Positions 1 to 8,522 of a stretch of DNA of 64,000 bases are shown piece by piece. Numbering within the stretch: the stretch's first letter is position 1; each line of letters begins with the position of its first letter. This stretch comes from Saprospiraceae bacterium. GTDB lineage: Bacteria > Bacteroidota > Bacteroidia > Chitinophagales > Saprospiraceae. The position numbers and the translations under genes were made by a program. The notes under the pieces are model-generated. The model did not search any database. It was given only the letters and a program-made list of their open reading frames with translations, and had not been told where the DNA came from. The stretch spans positions 101,599-165,598 of the forward strand of contig JALWRC010000064.1 in the NCBI GenBank assembly GCA_027080725.1, written 5' to 3'.

Positions 1-1794
1 CATTCCCGAAGACACAAATATCACCTGTCCTCCCGAATTTATCTGACCCTTCAATAAAAAAAGCAGATTTGTACGTATCAATCTAAGAGCCTCTGCTGTT
101 GGTTGATTACCACTGAGGTCAGGTAAATATTTCTTTTTATCTTTTGATTTGGGAAGTTCTCCAATAATGGGGATATTCAAATACTCTAAATCTTTAGTAG
201 AGTGTACTTTAGTATCTAACAAATCAGAGATATAGATCCCTCCAACAGGAAGAATGAGCCCGACAAAAAAGGCGATGAGGTAAATCCGTGAAGGCTGCGG
301 GTGAACAGGACCTTTTGTCGAAGGCAGATCAATAATCTTAGCTTTGGCAACTGTTACTGCTTTAGAAATAGCAGCCTCTTCTCGTTTTTTAAGGAGGTAA
401 ACGTACAGATTCTCATTAATGGATTGCTTTCGGATGATGGCCCGATACTTACGCTCTTGAGTTGGAATAGCTGATATTTTCCCTTTGAGTTCTTTTTCTT
501 GTTGAGTTATGCCATTGAGTTGGATCTGTAGAGACGATTTGATGCCATCCAAACTTTCGATCAGATTTGCTTTGAGTTTTTTTAGCTGTTCTTCGATATT
601 GATTATGACAGGGCTAGATGGGCTTGAGCTTTTCAATAATCGGTCTCTTTCCAAAACCAATTTGTTGTAGTTGTCCGTAAGATTATTAATACGCGGATAA
701 TCGATACCGATATTGGAGGGTATTAATTTGGAGATATCAACCGAACTGCTCAGATAATCAGCGAGGTATTCGACAAGACTGAGTTGTGTAGATATATTGT
801 TCAACTTTTTTCTTGTCTCTCCCACCCATTCGCGAAACAGCCCGGCATCTTCTGCTATATCTGTAACTTGATTAGCTCTTTTAAAGTGCTCTGCTTGAAC
901 TTCTACACTATTGAGATCTTTAGATATGAGCTCAAGTCTATCATTAATAAACTCCAAGGTATTGGCAGCAATCTGACTTTGACTATTTATACCCTCTTCA
1001 TTGTATATATTCATCAAATTAGTCAGGACATCAATAGCCTCTTCTTGTACAGGGGCTACCATGCTCAATCGAAGAACACTTGTATTTGAGCCCACTTTAT
1101 TTATATTTAATTTACTTAGGATAATTTTGCTGGCTAAATTGACCGGTAGTACTACTATTTTAATCTCTTTGCCAATGTATTTACTAAAACTACTCCCCGG
1201 TGTAAAGATGACATCTCCTATTGCAAGTGAAACTTTATCTCCCATTGAAATCTGTTGACCCTTGGTATCCGGAGTATAATGCAAATCTAATTTATCATCG
1301 CTTAAGATACTTACATACAAATTGAGAATATTCCTCGGTTTATGAGAGGAGGACTTGTAAAAGTCCATTTTAATAGGTGCAACACCATATAGGTCTCTTT
1401 CATTCAATTTTAAATATTTCCTATATTTCCCCAGGTCGTAATACCTAACATTCAGGTTTAGCTTACTTACGACTTTGTTCATCAATTGTCGGGATCTAAG
1501 TACTTGAATCTCGTTATCAACATTGTCCACATATTGAGGAAGAACCCCTAAGTCGTAAAACGCCGCTAATTCTCCTGTTTTCCCTGAGTTTTCATTGAGC
1601 AAAAAGAGGGTACCAGTAACCTCATAGGATATAGGGGTATATCTGAGATACAGATGCGCACCTGCAAAACAGATAACAAGCGACAGCACAAACCAATACC
1701 ATTTTGCTGTATATTTCTCTACAGTTTCCTTCAGATTGAGATTGTCCTCCTTGTTGATTTTATCAATTTTATATTTTATATCTTCTTTATCCAT
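1..1794 (-). CDS. Wzc-like polysaccharide co-polymerase / BY-kinase (3' part cut by window edge)
   Basis: Inner-membrane chain-length regulator and tyrosine autokinase for capsule/exopolysaccharide export. Translating back from the ATG at 1794 gives a start MDKEDIKYKIDKINKE, a first membrane segment (WYWFVLSLVICFAGAHLYL, about residues 32-50), a Wzz-type periplasmic domain, long coiled-coil stretches (about 270-440) and a second membrane segment near residue 505 (IYLIAFFVGLILPVGGIYI). The last visible residues are QVIFVSSGM, which lead straight into the expected Walker A of a BY-kinase, so the kinase domain lies outside the window. The frame is open to base 1 with no stop. The start lies 5 bases beyond the stop of the Wza-like gene, so the two are almost certainly co-transcribed. 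Family assignment is firm; kinase activity cannot be judged because the ATPase and Tyr-rich tail are missing here. Confidence 0.85.
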   Translation of the reverse strand, partial: MDKEDIKYKIDKINKEDNLNLKETVEKYTAKWYWFVLSLVICFAGAHLYLRYTPISYEVTGTLFLLNENSGKTGELAAFYDLGVLPQYVDNVDNEIQVLRSRQLMNKVVSKLNLNVRYYDLGKYRKYLKLNERDLYGVAPIKMDFYKSSSHKPRNILNLYVSILSDDKLDLHYTPDTKGQQISMGDKVSLAIGDVIFTPGSSFSKYIGKEIKIVVLPVNLASKIILSKLNINKVGSNTSVLRLSMVAPVQEEAIDVLTNLMNIYNEEGINSQSQIAANTLEFINDRLELISKDLNSVEVQAEHFKRANQVTDIAEDAGLFREWVGETRKKLNNISTQLSLVEYLADYLSSSVDISKLIPSNIGIDYPRINNLTDNYNKLVLERDRLLKSSSPSSPVIINIEEQLKKLKANLIESLDGIKSSLQIQLNGITQQEKELKGKISAIPTQERKYRAIIRKQSINENLYVYLLKKREEAAISKAVTVAKAKIIDLPSTKGPVHPQPSRIYLIAFFVGLILPVGGIYISDLLDTKVHSTKDLEYLNIPIIGELPKSKDKKKYLPDLSGNQPTAEALRLIRTNLLFLLKGQINSGGQVIFVSSGM

Positions 1795-1799
1795 AGGAT

Positions 1800-2564
1800 T
1801 TAACGGGTAAAATTCAATATTGTAATCGTTAAGGTTAAAACTGATACAAAGGTAGAAACCAGAGGACTAAATATGGACCTCGTCATTTGCGCTTTGTTCG
1901 GGGGCACATATACTACATCATTCTTGTGGAGGTAAAACACATTGGATGTAAAAACCTTATCCGAAGTAAGGTCAATATTAAAACTCTTCTTGTGCCCCTT
2001 AACAATTCGGATCACTTTAATATTCTTTCGTTGGCCATATACAGTCAAATCACCGGCCATCCCTAAGAGTTCGAGTATCGTAATTTTAGATCCCGGCACC
2101 GTATAAACACCTGGCTGTTTTACTTCTCCAAGTATGGTTACTTTAAAATTAACCAATTCTATCTCAACGATGGGATTGATAATGTATTGACTTAAAGCAC
2201 GCCTCAAAACCAAACTCGCTTCATAAGTATTATATCCTCCGACCTTGATGTCTCCAAGTATTGGAAATGTGATGATATTGTCCCTATTTATCACGAAACG
2301 ATGGACGTGGTCACTTACCAATCCACTTTCATTTGTCATAATTGACGGTAAAAATGGCTTAAGGGCCATCTCATCCAGAGCAGTTATCTTTACGGTTATC
2401 ACATCTCCTTCGCTGAGAACAGGAGCTTCTGATGGTGAAAGAACAACGTCTTTGTTGTTGGTATTGGATTGATTATTAAAATAGACTATTCTCTTCTCCA
2501 GCCCACATGAGCTATTAACAAGAGCAAGGCATAGTACCAAAAGATAAATCAAAATAGATTTCAT
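1800..2564 (-). CDS. Wza-like polysaccharide export outer-membrane lipoprotein (Poly_export + SLBB)
   Basis: Outer-membrane export channel partner of the Wzc-like protein. The N-terminus from the ATG at 2564 is a textbook lipoprotein signal (MKSILIYLLVLCLALVNSSC) with Cys as the likely lipidated residue. A Poly_export domain follows, with the typical SEGDVITVKITALDE stretch, then an SLBB region (VTILGEVKQPGVYTVPG, and ITILELLGMAGDLTVYG) and a C-terminal hydrophobic segment that would form the outer-membrane helix. The frame also extends upstream to an ATG at 2591 and a TTG at 2603 that overlaps the TGA of the sugar-transferase gene; I prefer 2564 because it leaves a normal-length signal peptide. 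It sits between the sugar transferase and the Wzc gene in one operon. At about 254 residues it is a short, single-SLBB form common in Bacteroidota. Confidence 0.88.
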   Translation of the reverse strand: MKSILIYLLVLCLALVNSSCGLEKRIVYFNNQSNTNNKDVVLSPSEAPVLSEGDVITVKITALDEMALKPFLPSIMTNESGLVSDHVHRFVINRDNIITFPILGDIKVGGYNTYEASLVLRRALSQYIINPIVEIELVNFKVTILGEVKQPGVYTVPGSKITILELLGMAGDLTVYGQRKNIKVIRIVKGHKKSFNIDLTSDKVFTSNVFYLHKNDVVYVPPNKAQMTRSIFSPLVSTFVSVLTLTITILNFTR

Positions 2565-2599
2565 TGTAGAAATGGCTTTTACTATCGTCATTACCGACT

Positions 2600-3739
2600 T
2601 CAAGCGCTGCGTTTGCCCTTGAAAAAGATATTTGTAATTGCTTTAAAAAAATATTTCAAGTCGGTAAAGATAGGTGATTTTTCATACTCTTCGAGATATT
2701 GCATTTCGGCATCCAGAACATCCTCTACGATTCCTGACCGATTAAGAGAAACATACGGGGGGATACAACCCGGCTTATGTTTTCGTCTTCTATTTTTCAC
2801 TTCTTCAGGGAGCATTTCAAAATACGTTTTGCTTACGGGGCGTACCCCCACCAATTTCATTTCACCTTTAAGAACGTTGATAAGCTGTGGCAATTCATCA
2901 ATCCAATATCTACGCATAAACTTAGCCCAACCGGCTACCCTAAAGTCATTGGCCGGTTTTCCTGTGGATGAGTAGCCATTAAGCTTTATGACATAATCTT
3001 GTAGATACTCGGAATAAGGATGCATTGTGCGGAATTTATACACATTAATAACCTGTTCATCCTTTCCTACTCTAGGCATCTTGAATAATGGACCATAACT
3101 AGGATTGAGATTGTATTGGGGCGCTGATATTTTCCTTGAAATGACATAAAGCAAACCATCTATGGTCTCAGTGGACACAATTTCAAAACCACAACTCACT
3201 AAGCGCCCCAAGGTCTCAGCTTTAGAAACCAGCCTATTCCTCCCCTTAGAAACTGAATAAAATATCCACCTCAAACCTTTTATTTTTGGGATGATACGTC
3301 GATAAATCAATACAGGAGTAAAATAAAAATAGCGCAATATCGGCTTATTATATCGTCTCTTACGAGCTGCAAATGCAGAGTATGTCTCTACACAGTTAAC
3401 AAAATGTCCCCCATCTATGAGCTTTCTATTGACCGCCTCATAAAACTTATTGTTGTATCTAATATTGTTCACCTTCTGAATGTTTGCAATAACCGAATGC
3501 CCAGGAGACAAATTTTCGACATCAGAGATGTTTCTACTATTAAGAAAAGTGGTCAATCCCTCTCCCAACGGAACTTTAGTATTAATAAAACACAACAACT
3601 TAGGACTTACTATCTCTTCAAAAGGGCGGGTTACGCATTTAGATTGTCCTTCACTCTTCGCAGAGGAAAACGCGCTTTTGAGATATTCATTGAGCTTATC
3701 CCTCATTATTGTACGAATGATGCCAAGTTCTAAATTCAT
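2600..3739 (-). CDS. Polyprenyl-phosphate sugar transferase (bacterial sugar transferase family)
   Basis: Likely initiates glycan synthesis by moving a sugar-1-phosphate onto undecaprenyl phosphate at the inner membrane. The C-terminal half carries the family signature: NVYKFRTMHPYSEY, then the FMRRYWIDELPQLINVLKGEM block and LVGVRPVS, followed by HKPGCIPPYVSLNRSG. The N-terminal half has no multi-helix WcaJ-type membrane domain but a hydrophobic stretch before the catalytic domain (FYFTPVLIYRRII). The open frame reaches an ATG at 3799, but a promoter -7 element at 3767-3774 lies inside that extension, so I place the start at the ATG at 3739 (MNLELGIIRT); 3706 (MRDKLNEYL) is also possible. 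It heads the block with the Wza and Wzc genes. The sugar specificity cannot be read from the sequence. Confidence 0.85.
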   Translation of the reverse strand: MNLELGIIRTIMRDKLNEYLKSAFSSAKSEGQSKCVTRPFEEIVSPKLLCFINTKVPLGEGLTTFLNSRNISDVENLSPGHSVIANIQKVNNIRYNNKFYEAVNRKLIDGGHFVNCVETYSAFAARKRRYNKPILRYFYFTPVLIYRRIIPKIKGLRWIFYSVSKGRNRLVSKAETLGRLVSCGFEIVSTETIDGLLYVISRKISAPQYNLNPSYGPLFKMPRVGKDEQVINVYKFRTMHPYSEYLQDYVIKLNGYSSTGKPANDFRVAGWAKFMRRYWIDELPQLINVLKGEMKLVGVRPVSKTYFEMLPEEVKNRRRKHKPGCIPPYVSLNRSGIVEDVLDAEMQYLEEYEKSPIFTDLKYFFKAITNIFFKGKRSA

Positions 3740-3766
3740 TGACCTGTATACCTTTGTTCTAAAATG

Positions 3767-3774
3767 CAAAAGTA
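3767..3774 (-). promoter_or_regulatory. Bacteroidota -7 element (TACTTTTG) for the sugar-transferase/wza/wzc block
   Basis: On the minus strand the sequence reads TACTTTTGCA, a perfect match to TAnnTTTG. It lies 28 bases upstream of the ATG at 3739. I do not see a matching TTTG at -33. It makes the longer 3799 start unlikely. Confidence 0.45.
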
Positions 3775-4149
3775 AGCAATTTGATGACATGTATTTCACT
3801 TTTATGCCTGTATTACAAACTGCGCCCTTATGCTTTGATTAAAAAGCATTTAAATTCACAACAGAATTCATATATTAACTAGCCTTACTGTTTGGCATCG
3901 TCCCAATAAGCAACAAAAAGGTTAAGTATCCTATCAAGCATATTCTCGACGCACCCAAGGTTGATTATAACAATCGTTTTCTTTTACTTTAACTCATTCT
4001 TTTAATTGTATCTGCTTCATTCGTTTGCTTCTTACTGTATGAATAGGTCTGTCAGCCGGAAACAATACGATAACCTAATTTTGTAATACAGATTTTGAAC
4101 TTCAAGCAATAGAAGTTGTTTATTCCTTTAATCATTCCTTGCCATAAAT
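3775..4149. other. Intergenic region between divergent polysaccharide blocks
   Basis: About 375 AT-rich bases between the minus-strand export block and the plus-strand HAD gene. I see candidate -7 elements for both directions (3767-3774 minus, 4076-4083 plus) but no gene, tRNA or hairpin. The short frames here lack coding character. Confidence 0.5.
4076..4083 (+). promoter_or_regulatory. Candidate -7 element (TAATTTTG) upstream of the HAD gene
   Basis: Perfect TAnnTTTG match 66 bases upstream of the ATG at 4150. No clear -33 TTTG is visible, so this is only suggestive. Confidence 0.35.
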
Positions 4150-4569
4150 ATGGAGTTAAGTACACATTATAAAAGTTCTTTGATTATTGCTATTGATTTT
4201 GATGGTACTATTGTAGAAGATCGATATCCGGATATAGGCAAGCCCCGCAGATTTGCCTTTGAGACTATGGAAGCTTTGCAGGCTGCAGGACATCGACTGA
4301 TATTATGGACATACAGGGAAGGAGAAAAATTGGATGAGGCTATTCGTTTCTGCAAAAAAAGAGGAATTGAGTTTTATGCCATTAATAAGAGTCACCCTGA
4401 GGAAAGGATTCCGTTCAAGACACGTAAAATTTTAGCAGATGTATACATTGATGACCGGAATTTCAATGGTATTCCTGAGTGGGGGATAATTGGCCAGTCA
4501 CTCTTAGGAGATTTTAACACCAGGAGCATCAAAAAACGCTCCAAGATTAGAAAGTTATTTGGATTATAG
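4150..4569 (+). CDS. Small HAD-superfamily hydrolase (BT0820-like)
   Basis: A 139-residue cytoplasmic HAD phosphatase-like protein without a large cap. Motif I is clear: IIAIDFDGTIVED with the nucleophile and acid/base Asp at about residues 16 and 18. Motif II is the Thr in HRLILWTYREG, and a later motif III/IV region reads ILADVYIDDRNFNG, with two adjacent Asp residues. The length and the ending fit the small HAD group found in Bacteroidota polysaccharide loci and near sugar-metabolism genes. It begins the plus-strand block and is followed after 35 bases by the lipocalin gene. A sugar phosphate is a reasonable substrate guess, but nothing in the sequence fixes it. Confidence 0.8.
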   Translation: MELSTHYKSSLIIAIDFDGTIVEDRYPDIGKPRRFAFETMEALQAAGHRLILWTYREGEKLDEAIRFCKKRGIEFYAINKSHPEERIPFKTRKILADVYIDDRNFNGIPEWGIIGQSLLGDFNTRSIKKRSKIRKLFGL

Positions 4570-4604
4570 CTTTTTTCAATATTAATAGAGAATGATATTA
4601 TCAT

Positions 4605-6218
4605 ATGAACAAAATTTATCTAATTTTATTCTTCTTTTTGTGGATGTTTTCCTTACGAGGGCAAGAATGGAAAAAATATCCATATCGGCCAGTTGGAAGC
4701 CTTATATCTTTCCCCAAAGACGAAGGTATTCATCCTATTCAGCCAGAGGAATGGTGGTACACCATTGCTCATTTGCGTGGAAAAACATCAGGCGACCTAT
4801 ATACTATTATGCTAACCTACTTTTCGAAGGACACTTTGGGATTAGACGGATTCAGAATACTCAATTTTTCAAATGAAACGAAAAACCGTTTTTTTGATAA
4901 CACCCGTCCTTGCAACTTTATCCGTATAGATTCTACGGCCCTCGATATCGAAGCCCAACTGCCTACCCATACAGAATACTGGAAGACCTCCAGAGATAGT
5001 AGCGGGCAGCTCATCCCCTTTGAATATGACATTCATGCCCTTACCACGAGAGGCACTATAGACCTGCATTACCAAGTCTATAAAAGACCGCTGATCCTTG
5101 CCGATTCCGGATTTTTCTATCAAGGCATTAAGAATTATACTTACTATTATTCGTTGACGGGGATTAAGGTCACGGGAACCATTAGTTTTTTAGGGACAAC
5201 GGAGAAAGTGACCGGTGAAGCCTGGATAGACAGACAGTTCGGCTCTTTCAACCCTTACACCGGAGAAGCCTACGAATGGCTTAGCCTGCGACTGAATACC
5301 GGGATGGACATCAATGTATGGAATATATTTACTAACGACAACCGCCTACCCGATACTTCGACCTATCGGCTTGTAGGCGTTTATATAGACGACAGCACCG
5401 CCAGGACTCTTTCAGATTTTGAGCTGGAGCGAACGGCCTTTCGCACTCTACCTCGTGAAGGCAATGTGTATGCCTCTGAGTTTCATCTTGTCGTAGACTC
5501 ACTCGGGGTAGACATTCGGATATCTACCACCAATAATCGCAGTGAAGTCAGACGACCATTTTATTTTTACGAGGGGCCGGTAATTGTCCAAGGGAAGGTT
5601 AGAGGGAAGCAAGTCAAGGGGGAAGGATTTGCGGAATTGTTGCACCAATATCGCTCTCCTGTTATTATCTTGGATTATCCGGAGAATGAGTGGGATGTTC
5701 GCAAAGCTATTCGATGGCACTTGGCCAATCCGGATGACGGAAGAAAGGAACATTATGACTTATCGATAAAGACCGAGAATGACTCCCTGTTTACACCTAT
5801 TGCCCGTGGAATCACTGAGACTTTTTATCATCTGGACACCTCCGCCAGCATCCCGGCAGATTCCTTAATTTGGCTCAGGATATTGGGATACTCCATCGAC
5901 ACTTCCCTCAATGACACCCTGATATCAAAGCGGGCATTTCCGATTATTACAGGCACAAGCCATTCCCTTCATCCTGACTACGATGTGCGCTTGTTCCCCA
6001 ACCCATGCAAAGATATTTTATACATACGGCACAACAAGGGCTCAATACCGCATGAGTTGACAGTATCCGTATTTAATGAGACAGGTCATTTGATTCGCAA
6101 GCAATTATTGCCCCACAAGATGACTCTGGAAATGAGCGGCTTTGCTAATGGCAAATACTTTGTTCTCATCAAGGGGGAAAAAGGCCTACAATTTCATACC
6201 GTAATAAAAACTGATTAG
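4605..6218 (+). CDS. Secreted CrtC/AttH-type lipocalin protein with T9SS type A sorting domain
   Basis: A 537-residue exported protein. The signal peptide (MNKIYLILFFFLWMFSLRG) is followed by a region that looks like the two-part lipocalin fold of the carotenoid 1,2-hydratase (CrtC)/AttH family: HPIQPEEWWYTIAHLRGK near residue 45, VTGEAWIDRQFGSF near residue 205, and an EWLSLRLNTGMDINVW strand. The C-terminal 80 residues are a T9SS type A tail (VRLFPNPCKDILYI, then FANGKYFVLIKGEKG). CrtC relatives act on carotenoids inside cells or in membranes, so secretion is notable; a hydrophobic ligand or lipid-linked substrate is possible. It shares an apparent operon with the HAD gene. Family assignment is fairly sure; the substrate is unknown. 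Confidence 0.78.
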   Translation: MNKIYLILFFFLWMFSLRGQEWKKYPYRPVGSLISFPKDEGIHPIQPEEWWYTIAHLRGKTSGDLYTIMLTYFSKDTLGLDGFRILNFSNETKNRFFDNTRPCNFIRIDSTALDIEAQLPTHTEYWKTSRDSSGQLIPFEYDIHALTTRGTIDLHYQVYKRPLILADSGFFYQGIKNYTYYYSLTGIKVTGTISFLGTTEKVTGEAWIDRQFGSFNPYTGEAYEWLSLRLNTGMDINVWNIFTNDNRLPDTSTYRLVGVYIDDSTARTLSDFELERTAFRTLPREGNVYASEFHLVVDSLGVDIRISTTNNRSEVRRPFYFYEGPVIVQGKVRGKQVKGEGFAELLHQYRSPVIILDYPENEWDVRKAIRWHLANPDDGRKEHYDLSIKTENDSLFTPIARGITETFYHLDTSASIPADSLIWLRILGYSIDTSLNDTLISKRAFPIITGTSHSLHPDYDVRLFPNPCKDILYIRHNKGSIPHELTVSVFNETGHLIRKQLLPHKMTLEMSGFANGKYFVLIKGEKGLQFHTVIKTD

Positions 6219-6356
6219 TACAAGCAAAATGGCAATAAAACAGGACTGACTATAAAGAATCTCAAGGTAACGTTAAGAATCATTAGACAGCTAAAGTTTG
6301 ATTAGTTTTAGTCATGAAGATTTCGTTAAATTCTTACCTATGACAAAAGCAAACCG

Positions 6357-8522
6357 ATGAAACAACTCACACAACAGCTCAAATCGGGAGAGATGCAAAT
6401 CCTCGAAGTCCCTTTCCCTTCGTTAAACCCGGGATATATCATTGTGCGCAATCACTATTCGGTCATCAGCGCGGGGACAGAGGGCAAGACGGTAACAGAT
6501 GCGCGCAAGGGCTACATTGCCAAAGCGCGAAGCCGCCAAAAAGAGGTGAGGCAAGTCCTTGATATGGCCAAAACCAAGGGTTGGAAATCCACCTACAAAT
6601 TTGTCATGAATAAGTTGGAAGCCCCTTCACCACTCGGCTATTCCACTGCAGGTGAAGTCATAGCTGTAGGCCGTGGAGTGACTGCATTTAAGGCAGGAGA
6701 CCGGGTAGCCTGTGGAGGGGCCGGAGCCTATCATGCAGAGGTTATCGCAGTCCCGGTCAACCTGGCCGTTAATGTGCCGGAGGAAGTAGATTTACGACAA
6801 GCTGCTTTTTCGACAATTGGCGCTATCGCTATACAGGGCATAAGGCAAGCCAATCTCAGTATCGGAGAATGCTGCCTCATCATAGGCATGGGCTTCATCG
6901 GACAAATCACCTATAAAATCCTGGAAGCATCGGGGATATATCCGATAGGCCTCGACATCTCCCAGGCGACAATTGATACGTGCAAAGCTGCCGGCATGTC
7001 AAATGTGTATCACAGAAATACTCCCGGTTTAGAAGTATTAATCGAAAAGCATTCTCACGGTATAGGCATGGATGCCATCATTATAACCGCGGGAACTTCC
7101 TCCCTGGACCCCGTAGAGTTTGCCGGCAAGGTGGCTCGCCCAAAAGCCAAAGTTGTCATTGTCGGAGCCGTCCCAACGGGTTTTAGTCGCCCCAACTATT
7201 ATAAGAAAGAACTGGAACTGCGCATGTCCTATTCATATGGACCAGGACGAGGCGACCCGGATTACGAAGAAAAAGGCCGGGATTATCCAATAGGATATGT
7301 ACGATGGACCGAGAATAGAAATATGCAGGCATTTATCCGGTTCTTGGAAGAGGGGCAGCTCGATATTGCAAAACTCATCACCCACACTTTTTCTCTCGAA
7401 GAGGCACCAAAGGCCTATGATATAATCTTAGGTCGCGAGGAGCCCTTTGGAGGAATCCTTATACGCTATGACACCTCCAAAATATTAGCGCGCGATGTCC
7501 GTTTGACTCAGATCGAGCACCTTCCTCAAGATGTTGCGATCGGACTAATCGGCGCAGGCTCTTTTGCTCAAGGAATTTTGCTCCCAAGTATGGAGAGCCA
7601 CTGCCGCTTTGTCGGTATCGCCTCCGGAAGGGGAATAAATGCCAAATATATAGGAGATAAATACCATTTTGCATATCTCGCCGAAAGCGCCCAACAGCTT
7701 CTCGATGATGATCAAATAAACACCATTGTCATAACCACCAGACATCATTTGCATGCCGAGTATGTCGAGCAATCTTTGCGACATAATAAGAACGTCTTTG
7801 TAGAGAAGCCTTTGGCCATGAATGAAGCCGAACTTGAGGAAATCAAATCAACATATCACTCCCATCCCGGCCTGCGCCTGATGGTTGGTTATAATCGTCG
7901 GTTTTCACCTGCCGTCACCCAACTCAAGGAAATGCTGCCCAGTGATATTCCAAAATCCATAATGATGCGCGTCAATGCAGGGATGTTGCCACCATCTCAT
8001 TGGGTCAACGATCCTGAGATTGGTGGAGGGCGCATCATTGGTGAAGCCTGTCATTTTATTGACTTGGCAATGTTTATCGCGGGGAGCCCGATTGTCTCCG
8101 TAGAAGCAGATACATTGTCTGATTCCGCTAACCTTAACAATACGGTCTCCATCAACCTCAAAATGCAAAATGGCAGCATCGCCTCCATCAATTATTTTTC
8201 TAATGGCAACAAGCTGGTTGCAAAGGAGTATATCGAAGTATTCTCTGGAGGGATGGCAGGAATAATAGATGATTTTAGGAGGCTTGAAATTGTTGATGAT
8301 AAGAAGAAAAGAGCCTATAGGTATAAAAGCCAAGACAAAGGACATGCAGCATGTATTCGCAAGTTTTTGACGAGTGTTAAAGAAGGGCGCCCCTGCCCTA
8401 TTCCATTTGAGGAATTATACAACAGTATGCAGGCCACACTTTTAGTCAATCGAAGTATTGCAGAAAACAGAAAAATCCATCTTAACGAGTACGATTTTCA
8501 AGTAATTATCGACAATGATTAA
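6357..8522 (+). CDS. Bi-domain oxidoreductase: Zn-type alcohol dehydrogenase fused to Gfo/Idh/MocA
   Basis: A 721-residue cytoplasmic fusion. Residues about 1-375 are a medium-chain dehydrogenase (PLGYSTAGEVIAVGRGV, FKAGDRVACGG, then the nucleotide site LIIGMGFIGQI). Residues about 390-720 are a Gfo/Idh/MocA enzyme, with VAIGLIGAGSFAQGILLPSM as its own Rossmann motif and the VEKPLAM catalytic-lysine motif near residue 483. Such fusions occur in polysaccharide loci and are thought to oxidise or epimerise nucleotide sugars, but no defined reaction can be given from sequence. The following gene starts 8 bases before this stop, so translation is coupled. The 138-base gap before it has no recognised promoter, so it may be read from the HAD/lipocalin unit or have its own start. 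Confidence 0.88.
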   Translation: MKQLTQQLKSGEMQILEVPFPSLNPGYIIVRNHYSVISAGTEGKTVTDARKGYIAKARSRQKEVRQVLDMAKTKGWKSTYKFVMNKLEAPSPLGYSTAGEVIAVGRGVTAFKAGDRVACGGAGAYHAEVIAVPVNLAVNVPEEVDLRQAAFSTIGAIAIQGIRQANLSIGECCLIIGMGFIGQITYKILEASGIYPIGLDISQATIDTCKAAGMSNVYHRNTPGLEVLIEKHSHGIGMDAIIITAGTSSLDPVEFAGKVARPKAKVVIVGAVPTGFSRPNYYKKELELRMSYSYGPGRGDPDYEEKGRDYPIGYVRWTENRNMQAFIRFLEEGQLDIAKLITHTFSLEEAPKAYDIILGREEPFGGILIRYDTSKILARDVRLTQIEHLPQDVAIGLIGAGSFAQGILLPSMESHCRFVGIASGRGINAKYIGDKYHFAYLAESAQQLLDDDQINTIVITTRHHLHAEYVEQSLRHNKNVFVEKPLAMNEAELEEIKSTYHSHPGLRLMVGYNRRFSPAVTQLKEMLPSDIPKSIMMRVNAGMLPPSHWVNDPEIGGGRIIGEACHFIDLAMFIAGSPIVSVEADTLSDSANLNNTVSINLKMQNGSIASINYFSNGNKLVAKEYIEVFSGGMAGIIDDFRRLEIVDDKKKRAYRYKSQDKGHAACIRKFLTSVKEGRPCPIPFEELYNSMQATLLVNRSIAENRKIHLNEYDFQVIIDND

